A stretch of DNA of 64,000 nt, from assembly GCF_020829645.1 (NCBI RefSeq), contig NZ_JAIVFS010000013.1, positions 1-64,000 of the forward strand, given 5' to 3'. Source of the stretch: Nostoc mirabile CHAB5784. GTDB lineage: Bacteria; Cyanobacteriota; Cyanobacteriia; Cyanobacteriales; Nostocaceae. This document shows positions 26,800-34,156 of this stretch, one piece after another (the stretch's first letter is position 1; each line of letters begins with the position of its first letter). The position numbers and the translations under genes are program-made. Below the pieces are notes generated by a model that was given only the letters and a program-made list of their open reading frames with translations, searched no databases and had not been told where the DNA came from.

Positions 26800-26985
26800 T
26801 AGAGGTAGCCAGTCTAAGTCCCTCGCGGACTACGTTGATAAGGTCACGATACCTAAAAGTGCTTTCCAGCTTTTAGCTCTATCCTTCAGTTTTAAACATC
26901 TGTATTTAGCTAAAGAAGTGAACTGAACATAACAAGCCTTAACAACATTGACGGGGAAAACATTACCTGAGAAATCAGAGGACTT
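26800..26985 (+). ncRNA. Candidate omega-RNA of the IscB system
   Basis: The 185 bp before the IscB start have no gene and several stems: AGGTA 26803-26807 with TACCT 26850-26854 enclosing AGTCC 26817-26821 with GGACT 26827-26831; AAAAG 26855-26859 with CTTTT 26870-26874; and CTGA-GAAA-TCAG about 26967-26978 right before the ATG. This layout (a multi-stem RNA ending at the IscB start codon) is typical for omega-RNAs. The guide would be the 15-20 nt 5' of about 26800. Boundaries are estimates. Confidence 0.6.
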
Positions 26986-27813
26986 ATGTCTAATTTCGTT
27001 TTCGTAATTGATACTAACAAGCAGCCACTTGACCCTATCTTGCCAGGACAAGCAAGGCGATTACTGAAATCCGGTAAAGCCGCAGTTTGGCGACGTTACC
27101 CGTTCGCAATTATCTTGAAACACGTTGTTAGTGACCCAAAAATAGAACCAATTCAACTTAAGATTGACCCTGGCTCTAAAACAACCGGGTTGGTACTAGT
27201 ACAAGGTAATAAAGCAATCTGGGGTGCTGAGTTAACCCACCGTGGGCAACAAATCAAAAATGATTTAGAGTCACGCCGCGCCATCAGGCGTAATAGACGC
27301 AACCGCAACACCCGTTACCGCCAACCTAGATTTTTAAATCGTACTCGCCCTGATGGATGGTTAGCATTGCCAGTAGAAACAGGGACGGGCGGTAGGACTA
27401 AATATAATCGTGTTCGCCTCAGCCTGCCTAAAGCTCATTGGTTAGATGCAGCTTGTGTAGGAATAGTAGAAAACTTGCATATTCTCACCTCACAACCTTT
27501 GTTAATCGCTGCGAAGGGGTGGGGAAACCGTCAAATGTCTACACCCAATAAATACGGATTCCCTACAAAGCATAGAACACGCTGCAAGGCTTTCTTTGGT
27601 TTCCAGACTGGCGAAATGGTACGGGCAATCCTCCCAAAAGGGAAGTTTGCAGGTACTCATATTGGTAGGTTAACCGTTCGAGAGAGTGGCGTTTTTGAAA
27701 TGAGGACAGCGCATGGCAAGGTTAGCCCAGTTCGCCATAAGTACTGTAAGTCAATTCATCGTAACGACGGGTATATGTATGCGTTTTCCACAAATGAAAG
27801 AGTGAATCAGTGA
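26986..27813 (+). CDS. iscB: IscB with in-frame loss of RuvC-II and HNH
   Basis: Clearly IscB but only 275 residues, against about 420-430 normally. Kept parts: the PLMP-type domain (VFVIDTNKQPLDPILP, RRLLKSGKAAVWRRYPF), RuvC-I Asp61 in KIDPGSKTTG, the bridge helix (ESRRAIRRNRRNRNTRYRQP), then directly RTRPDGWL joined to PVETGTGGRTKYNRVRLSLP and RuvC-III with Asp154 in HWLDAACVG, followed by the C-terminal domain (KYGFPTKHRTRCKAFFGFQTG, MVRAILPKGKFAGTHIGRL). About 150-160 residues between residues 126 and 129, the RuvC-II strand and the whole HNH domain, are missing without breaking the frame. It should bind its RNA and DNA but not cut. No TnpA nearby. Confidence 0.88.
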   Translation: MSNFVFVIDTNKQPLDPILPGQARRLLKSGKAAVWRRYPFAIILKHVVSDPKIEPIQLKIDPGSKTTGLVLVQGNKAIWGAELTHRGQQIKNDLESRRAIRRNRRNRNTRYRQPRFLNRTRPDGWLALPVETGTGGRTKYNRVRLSLPKAHWLDAACVGIVENLHILTSQPLLIAAKGWGNRQMSTPNKYGFPTKHRTRCKAFFGFQTGEMVRAILPKGKFAGTHIGRLTVRESGVFEMRTAHGKVSPVRHKYCKSIHRNDGYMYAFSTNERVNQ

Positions 27814-27916
27814 TTAGAGGAGTACCGATCGCTGTCTGAAACATATACTAAAATTCTTCTACAAACAGCGATCGCTCCATCACATCAAGTCTTAGCTGCA
27901 AACAGCGATGATGATA

Positions 27917-29500
27917 TTAACGTACCTCTTTAAGAGTATCAATTTGCTTGGTAAACAACTCAGTAAATAAACTAAGCACAGTCCGTTCTTCGCGTACTTT
28001 TATATTGGCACTAATTGACATACCTGATTGCAAGGGGACGTTTTTACCCCTAATCACTAAAGATTGTTTATCTAAATTGAGCTTTGCCGGAAATCTATAA
28101 AACTGATGTGTTTGGTCTGGCGGTAATGCGTCTGATCCTATCCCAGCCAGTTCCCCTTTGATATCGCCAAATTCGCTGTAAGGAAAAGAGTCAATTCTGA
28201 TATCTACCCTCATACCTTTTCGTACAAAACCAATATCTTTATTAGTGATGAAAACTTCAGCTATATAGTTTTCATTTGGGACTATTTGCAGCAGTTTTGT
28301 AGTCGGAGTCGCTACAAATCCAGGGTTTTTTGCTTGCAAATCGAAAACTGTTCCGGCTACAGGCGCACGGAGTTCTTGATATTTAACATTTAACTGTGCT
28401 TGAGATATTTTACTATTGACATCTGCCAAACGCTGCTCATTATCTAAAATAACTTTCATGAATTGGCTATCGATTTCGGCAATGCGCTGTTTGTTATTAG
28501 CTATCTTATCCAAAATGTTTTTATCAGAAACAGCCACCGTATTGCTTAACTCTTGTTGCCCTCTTTCTATGTCAAACTGGAGGCGTTTTTCTTCCTCACC
28601 TAATTGCGCTACTTCTGCCGTGCGGTTTTGTACTTCTTGTTGCTGGTTGAGATACTGAAGCTGAGAAATACCACCTTCTTCTGATAATATCTTCAGTTTC
28701 GCTAAAATCCCCTGTTGAATAGCTAAACTTGCTTTACTATCTTCCAGCTTATATTTATTTTGAGCTAGTTGTTTTTTGATTTTTTCTACTTCTAATCGCG
28801 CTGCTGAAGATCGAGAATCTAATTCCTTTTTGGCAACTTGTAGAAGTTGTTGCTCATCAATTCCTAGTGCAGAACCTACACCAGAATTTTTTAATTGAGT
28901 CCGTAATAATTCATTTTCTCCTACTAACGTTGCCCGATTTTTCAGCAGAAAAGCAGTTTCTTGTGGCAAATTACCGCGTAAATATGACAGTTCAGAACCA
29001 GTGGCGTTAGTTGCCGTCATCAATCGGCGATAAATCTGGTTTTCTCTATTTAATGCAATGCGAATTTTTTTCAAAGAATCTAATTCAGCCACAGAAGCAA
29101 TGGAATCAAAAGTCAGCAATAAATCTCCTGGCTTTACTGCTTGCCCATCTTTAACATTAACTGTTTTCACGACTCCACTAACAGGAGCCTGAACATCTTT
29201 GACTGTTCCTTGTGGCTTTAATTGCCCTGTGGCTGGCACTACTTGCTCAATTTTGGCAAAATAAGCCCAAGCAATCCCAAAGCAGGCTAACGCCATTAGG
29301 GTCACCATGATTGTACGCGACCAAATTGGAGATTGGCGCAAGACAATAGATTGCTCAAATTCCTGAGTACTTGAGTTGATTAAAGACTGTTGAGCAGCTT
29401 TCTGTTGTTTTGTAAGTACTGGTGAATCTTGCTTGACTCCATTTTTGTGATTGCCGTTTTTCTGATTGCCGTTAAGGTGATTCCTATTAAGTTGAGTCAT
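27917..29500 (-). CDS. HlyD-family adaptor of type I secretion
   Basis: Periplasmic membrane-fusion protein linking the ABC exporter to a TolC-like channel. The 527 residues start with a cytoplasmic tail holding Asn/Gly/Lys repeats (LNGNQKNGNHKNG), then one membrane helix (WSRTIMVTLMALACFGIAWAYFA), a lipoyl/barrel part (TGQLKPQGTVKDVQAPVSGV, VNVKDGQAVKPGDLLLTFD), a long coiled-coil hairpin (about 170-380), the second lipoyl half (ELRAPVAGTVFDLQ) and the beta-barrel domain. It lies 132 bp after the exporter gene on the same strand and is surely its partner. No TolC gene in this window. Confidence 0.9.
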   Translation of the reverse strand: MTQLNRNHLNGNQKNGNHKNGVKQDSPVLTKQQKAAQQSLINSSTQEFEQSIVLRQSPIWSRTIMVTLMALACFGIAWAYFAKIEQVVPATGQLKPQGTVKDVQAPVSGVVKTVNVKDGQAVKPGDLLLTFDSIASVAELDSLKKIRIALNRENQIYRRLMTATNATGSELSYLRGNLPQETAFLLKNRATLVGENELLRTQLKNSGVGSALGIDEQQLLQVAKKELDSRSSAARLEVEKIKKQLAQNKYKLEDSKASLAIQQGILAKLKILSEEGGISQLQYLNQQQEVQNRTAEVAQLGEEEKRLQFDIERGQQELSNTVAVSDKNILDKIANNKQRIAEIDSQFMKVILDNEQRLADVNSKISQAQLNVKYQELRAPVAGTVFDLQAKNPGFVATPTTKLLQIVPNENYIAEVFITNKDIGFVRKGMRVDIRIDSFPYSEFGDIKGELAGIGSDALPPDQTHQFYRFPAKLNLDKQSLVIRGKNVPLQSGMSISANIKVREERTVLSLFTELFTKQIDTLKEVR

Positions 29501-29632
29501 AACGATTTTGGATTTTGGATTTGTCGTGAGCGTTCAGTCGAACGATTTTGGATTTTGGATTTTTTGTAGAGCAGTTCTTGATGGGGTTATTTCCTCCTGC
29601 CTCTTCGTTGCCATGCCCCCAGCAATGACTAA

Positions 29633-32600
29633 TTACAAGTTCACATCTTGTTGCTGATACAGGTAAAAATAATGACCTTTAGCAGCCATTAATTCTTGAT
29701 GGCTACCTTGTTCTATAACCCTGCTATTATCCATCACAACGATCATGTCTGCATTACTTACAGTATTCAATCTATGGGTAATAAAAAATACTGTATCACC
29801 CTTGAATGCTTTGGCTAAATTGAGACATATTTGCCGCTCTGTGGGATAATCTAATGCGCTGGTTGCTTCATCTAAAACTAGTAATTTTGGTCGTTGTAAA
29901 ACAGAGCGGGCGATCGCAATTCTTTGTCGTTGTCCACCTGAAAGTGCAGAACCCCGTTCTCCCACCCGCGTGTTGTAACCGTTGGGTAAGTTCATGATAA
30001 ATTCGTGGGCGCACGCAACCTTAGCCGCTTCGATAATTTCTTCGGTTGTGGCATCGGGATTGGTTAGGGCAATATTTTCTTGAACGCTACCGTCAAACAA
30101 CAACGTTTCTTGGGGAACTACACCAATTTGTCGTCGCAGCGAATAGAGTTCCACTTTGGCAATATCATAACCATCAATCAAAATTCTGCCAGACTCAGTT
30201 TCGTAAAGTCTCAGCAGTAACTTCATCATCGTACTTTTACCAGATCCACTTTGTCCGACAATGCCGACAAATTTCCCTGGCTCAAATTCGAGGTTGACAT
30301 TAGAAAGTTGCAGAGGGCCACTTGTGCCAAAACGGAAGGAAACATTTTCGTATTTCACTGCTCCCTTAATCGTGGGTAAGGGTATATTGTAGCGGTCTGT
30401 TTCTCCTTCTTGTGGCGTATCGACAATATCGCTTAAACGCTCTAGAGACAAGGCTGTTTCTTGGAAACTTTGCCAGAGTTGAGCTAAACGCAATATTGGG
30501 CTGGTGACGTAACCCGATATAATTCTAAAGGCAATTAATTCGCCTAAAGTTAATTCTCCTTGGAGTACTAGATAAGCTCCTACCCACAAAACGAGTAAGC
30601 TGCTGAGTTTGTTGAGAAAGCTGCTGGTGGAGTTAGCGAGGGTGGAAGTCACAACTGTTTTAAAACCAGCAGCGACAAACCGAGCATAACGCTCTTGCCA
30701 AGAAAAGCGCGATCGCAATTCGATATTTTGCGCTTTTACGGTTTGAATTCCTGACATCACCTCCACTAAATAAGATTGAGTTTCGGCGTTGCGTTCGGCT
30801 TTGGCACGTAACTGTCTACTAATGGTGGGAGAAGCAACTAAGGTGATAATCACAAATACTGGAATTGTGCTTAAGCCTACTAAGGTGAGTTGCCAACTGT
30901 AAATTAGCATCACACCGATATAGACCAGCGAAAACAGAGCATCTAACCCTACTGTTAAAGCAGTACCAGTCAAGAATTGACGGATATTTTCTAATTCGTT
31001 GATGCGAGTGGAAAGTTCACCCACCGGTCGGCGTTCAAAGTAGCGCAGTGGTAAACGTAATAAGTGGTCAATAATTTGCGACCCTAAACCCATATCGATC
31101 CGGTTAGTGGTATCGACAAATAAGTAGGTTCGTAAAGTAGTTAGTACTGCTTCAAATAGTCCGACTACTAATAGTAAAATCCCCAAAATATGTAGTGTGC
31201 CAATACTATTTTGAGTGATAACTTTGTCGATAATTAACTGAACCACCAGAGGATTCGCCAACGCTGCCAACTGCACGAAAAAGGAAGCGATAAAGACCTC
31301 TATCAGGACTCGACGGTGGCGTGACAAATAGGGTATAAACCACCGTAAGCTAAAACGCTCTTGCGGCGTTTGATTGGTAGCAGTCAGCAGTAATACCTTA
31401 ACTTTGGGCGGAAAGTCGGTTGGATCAACATCTAATTGTTCAACCAATTGAGCGGGTTTGCAGCGCACAATTCCTTTGGATGGGACACCCACAACCACGG
31501 TATTTGCATCCACTTCATATAAAACCGCAAAATTATCACCATAACGAATCAGCGCCGGTGTGGGAATACGCGTCACTGAAGCGATTGGTAGCTCTATCAA
31601 CTGCGCTTTCAGTCCGATTGACTCTGCCAAGTAAGCAGTAACTTGAAACGATATGACACCCTGACGTTTGACTTGCTCAGTTAAGATGCGGCGAACCACT
31701 TCTCGACGAAACGGTATTTCTAGGTGCTTCGCGATCATTTGGAAACAGGCGAAGGCTGTATTTAATTCTCCATCACCACTAAAAAACGGGTATTTTTGTT
31801 TTGACGAACTCTTTGAGGCTTGGGGGGCTGCCTGGGGAACTATTTCGTCTGATGCGTAGGGAATATCTAATTCCTCTATGCTATCTGATTTGGTGTTACT
31901 TACCGCAAGGACTATCTCATGACTATCTTCCAATATCAAATCTGACGGATGTATACCAACCAACCGTGCGGGGTTCTGATTTATGACTTGGATATTGTCT
32001 CTGTCATTGTCCGATTCTAGGCGATCGCCAGGTGAGAAATTCGTGACTCTACCTCCGCCACTCAAAAACCAGACCCTTTCGCTATCGAGTTGGTTGAATG
32101 GAGTTGCCCCTGGAGGGAGGTAATGTATTCTCGCCTGTGGTAGGGCGTTTTCTGCCACTTCTTTAAAATTTAAAGTAGCGATTGGTTGCTGTTTCCAATA
32201 CGAGCTGAGAATATCGAAAACTTCCACCAAATAGCTGCGGTTCTTGCGAACATTGGCAAAAGCTGGGTATAAACCCAGAAAGCTAAAATATGCCGATGCA
32301 TTCAAGGTTAAACATACTACTTCGGTGGAGGCGATCGCTGTTTCACAGGCCACATCGCGCAACAAACCAATTTCGCCGATAATTTCCCCCGGTTGCAGCA
32401 ATTTTAGGGTAATTGGCAGTTGCGTCTGGGGATCATATCCCAACAGGCGCACTTGTCCCTCATAAATGATCGTGATGTGTTCTGGGAGACTTTCTTTTCC
32501 GATGATTTTCTGACCTATCCGATAGCGCCAAGCTTGCAGCTGTTCTGATAGATTAGCGATCGCTCCATCTGGTAAGTGATCAAACCCTTCTATGGTGGTG

Positions 32601-32635
32601 ACAAATTCGACGAAACTGTTCTTAATATAAGTCAT
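29633..32635 (-). CDS. Type I secretion ABC exporter with cNMP-binding and C39-like domains
   Basis: About 1000 residues. Residues 15-125 are a cyclic-nucleotide-binding domain of the Crp type (LPEHITIIYEGQVRLLGY, LLQPGEIIGEIGLLRD). Residues 290-425 are a peptidase C39-like domain whose catalytic Cys, His and Asp positions are not kept (ELNTAFACFQMI, NFAVLYEVDANTVVVGVPSKG), so it should bind but not cut substrates, as in HlyB. Residues 440-715 hold the membrane domain with six helices; 745-1000 the ATPase (GIVGQSGSGKST, SALSGGQRQRIAIARSVLQ, LLVLDEATSALD). The ATG at 32635 is preferred over a TTG three codons upstream. It drives export of RTX-type proteins; the three large genes at 34-48 kb are likely substrates. 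Confidence 0.92.
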   Translation of the reverse strand: MTYIKNSFVEFVTTIEGFDHLPDGAIANLSEQLQAWRYRIGQKIIGKESLPEHITIIYEGQVRLLGYDPQTQLPITLKLLQPGEIIGEIGLLRDVACETAIASTEVVCLTLNASAYFSFLGLYPAFANVRKNRSYLVEVFDILSSYWKQQPIATLNFKEVAENALPQARIHYLPPGATPFNQLDSERVWFLSGGGRVTNFSPGDRLESDNDRDNIQVINQNPARLVGIHPSDLILEDSHEIVLAVSNTKSDSIEELDIPYASDEIVPQAAPQASKSSSKQKYPFFSGDGELNTAFACFQMIAKHLEIPFRREVVRRILTEQVKRQGVISFQVTAYLAESIGLKAQLIELPIASVTRIPTPALIRYGDNFAVLYEVDANTVVVGVPSKGIVRCKPAQLVEQLDVDPTDFPPKVKVLLLTATNQTPQERFSLRWFIPYLSRHRRVLIEVFIASFFVQLAALANPLVVQLIIDKVITQNSIGTLHILGILLLVVGLFEAVLTTLRTYLFVDTTNRIDMGLGSQIIDHLLRLPLRYFERRPVGELSTRINELENIRQFLTGTALTVGLDALFSLVYIGVMLIYSWQLTLVGLSTIPVFVIITLVASPTISRQLRAKAERNAETQSYLVEVMSGIQTVKAQNIELRSRFSWQERYARFVAAGFKTVVTSTLANSTSSFLNKLSSLLVLWVGAYLVLQGELTLGELIAFRIISGYVTSPILRLAQLWQSFQETALSLERLSDIVDTPQEGETDRYNIPLPTIKGAVKYENVSFRFGTSGPLQLSNVNLEFEPGKFVGIVGQSGSGKSTMMKLLLRLYETESGRILIDGYDIAKVELYSLRRQIGVVPQETLLFDGSVQENIALTNPDATTEEIIEAAKVACAHEFIMNLPNGYNTRVGERGSALSGGQRQRIAIARSVLQRPKLLVLDEATSALDYPTERQICLNLAKAFKGDTVFFITHRLNTVSNADMIVVMDNSRVIEQGSHQELMAAKGHYFYLYQQQDVNL

Positions 32636-33091
32636 ATCAAACAAGTAAAAGTGAGGAATTAAGCCGAAAATATTAGGGAGTATTTCTTTCTAACAGTGAC
32701 ACTGTTTGCTTTTATGCTAGTAGTGGCAAGACTTATGTGGAATTCCGGGGTCTAAATATGTAAAAGTACGCAGGGGAGGTTTGTCTAATTGCAGGACTGT
32801 ATTTATATCACACGCTTACAATTGTTATGCGTTTTTCAAAATAAAGTTAAAGTATAGTGTAAATACATTGAGGATAAGTTATCACTTGGTTAATATTACA
32901 TAATTTATACAAGGTTGAACTCAGTAATATTGCAATTATGTAAAATGGATACTCATCATTAAACTAAGACACAGAAACGCAGTTGTTAAATTTAGTGTCG
33001 CCCATTTTAAATATATGATAATCAACATGAAATTATCACAGATGCTTTTTTAAGTAAATACCCTAGTTAAGAATTATGTAATAAAAAAACT

Positions 33092-33214
33092 TTAAATTTC
33101 TGAATTTTTTTTTACAAATTCTTGAGTATAGGGATTGGCAGTATCACTGATGGCAAAAACGGTAAGCTTTCCTCGGTAAACAGCGCTATACCCGATTTGT
33201 AAAGAATTACCCAT
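33092..33214 (-). CDS. Short possible gene remnant
   Basis: A 40-residue frame, starting MGNSLQIGYSAVYRGKLTV and ending TANPYTQEFVKKNSEI. It has a natural amino acid composition, unlike the repeat-derived frames nearby, and looks like the C-terminal piece of a larger strand-rich protein; a stop codon lies seven codons upstream in frame. I cannot name it. Low certainty that it is expressed. Confidence 0.25.
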   Translation of the reverse strand: MGNSLQIGYSAVYRGKLTVFAISDTANPYTQEFVKKNSEI

Positions 33215-33665
33215 CACTTTTTTGCTAGCTTACATTTAATAAAAATTAACTGGAAAAATAAAGGTGATGATTTTTTGTCACCGTAGAGGAATCAACTATT
33301 AAATTTATGAAGGAAAGACAATAACTGCCTTCAGTAAATTTACTAGTTTCATTAATATGGCTCTTCATTACTTATTATGCTAAACACGTATGTCATTGCC
33401 GGAGGCAGGGGAGCAGGGAGCTCTTAGCTGGGGAGAGACTGGGACGGAGCTTGTACTCCGCACTACTATCAAGCGTCCTTTATGACGGGGCTTGATACCC
33501 ATGTTCCGATCAAGCTTCACAGCAGGGGGGAAGGGCTTGCTCCCCCAGCAAGAACTGCCCCCTTCCCCCCTGCTTCTTCGGTCAATCAGCTTAAAACCCT
33601 TGCTGGACAATAATAACAGCCGTTATTCTTAGCGTTTGAGGCAAGATTTTTGAAATTTACGCTAT

Positions 33666-33787
33666 AGACCTCTTGCAAAAGTCCCTAACACACCCCACCT
33701 CTAACCCCTCCCCGCAAGCAGGAGGGGAGCGTTTGCGTGAGCAAATGCGGGGTGGGGTTCTTTATTTTTGATTTATGCAAGAGGTCT
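33666..33787. mobile_element. MITE-like element, family F (ends AGACCTCTTGCA)
   Basis: AGACCTCTTGCA at 33666-33677 and its inverse TGCAAGAGGTCT at 33776-33787 flank a GC-rich hairpin (CCCCACCTCTAACCCCTCCC / GGAGGGGAG...GCGGGGTGGGG). A TAT triplet on both outer sides may be a target duplication. Confidence 0.7.
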
Positions 33788-33950
33788 TATAGCTACCTGT
33801 AAGGCTTGATTTTCAAGGCAAGCTACGGACTTTAATGAAAATTCCAGCATAATACGTACCGAAGAACCATTAATATCAAGTCCATCTAATCGCTACGCAT
33901 AAAATAACCCCACCCCGCAACCAAGATGAGGTTGTTTGATTTTGCTAAGT

Positions 33951-34133
33951 TAGGACTTACGCAAAAACCCTCTCAAACTCTCATTCCTCCGTGACGCGCC
34001 AGTTGCTTCAAGTCTCTTAACCGCAAGGGCGCACTGGCTTCTCTGCGCCGCGCCAGTTGCTTCAAGTCTCTTAACCGCAAGGGCGCACTGGCTTCTCCGT
34101 GGTTCGTTTTCCGTTACTCGTGCGTAAGTCCTA
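33951..34133. mobile_element. MITE-like element, family G (ends TAGGACTTACGCA), target TAAGT
   Basis: TAGGACTTACGCA at 33951-33963 and its exact inverse at 34121-34133. TAAGT precedes the left end (33946-33950) and follows the right end (34134-34138), a 5-bp target duplication. The interior has a direct duplication of about 55 bp (GCGCCAGTTGCTTCAAGTCT, CTTAACCGCAAGGGCGCACT). Single ends of the same family occur near 4316, 36973 and 58696. Confidence 0.8.
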
Positions 34134-34156
34134 TAAGTAATTACTTGCGTTTGATA

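Larger units (their letters stand above)
32636..34156. other. 1.5-kb repeat-rich gap before the secreted-protein genes
   Basis: No full gene. The right half contains the elements listed separately (33666-33787, 33951-34133) and GC-rich CAGCAAGAACTGCCCCC repeats around 33540-33565. The left half (32700-33060) is AT-rich and unstructured; it should contain the promoter of the exporter operon. Confidence 0.5.

Noticed and set aside
26760..26985. Minus-strand frame over the IscB leader
   Set aside because: It overlaps the structured guide-RNA region antisense and has no homology that I can see.
26986..27813. Reading the short IscB as an IsrB
   Set aside because: IsrB keeps RuvC-II and lacks only HNH. 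Here RuvC-II is missing too, and the flanking sequence (KIDPGSKTTG, PVETGTGGRTK, LDAACVG) is specifically IscB.
29571..29632. tRNA or small RNA in gaps around the secretion operon
   Set aside because: No cloverleaf or TTCGA-type T-loop was found here or elsewhere in the window.
33380..33610. 76-residue minus-strand frame
   Set aside because: Entirely made of CAGCAAGAACTGCCCCC-type and other interspersed repeats.
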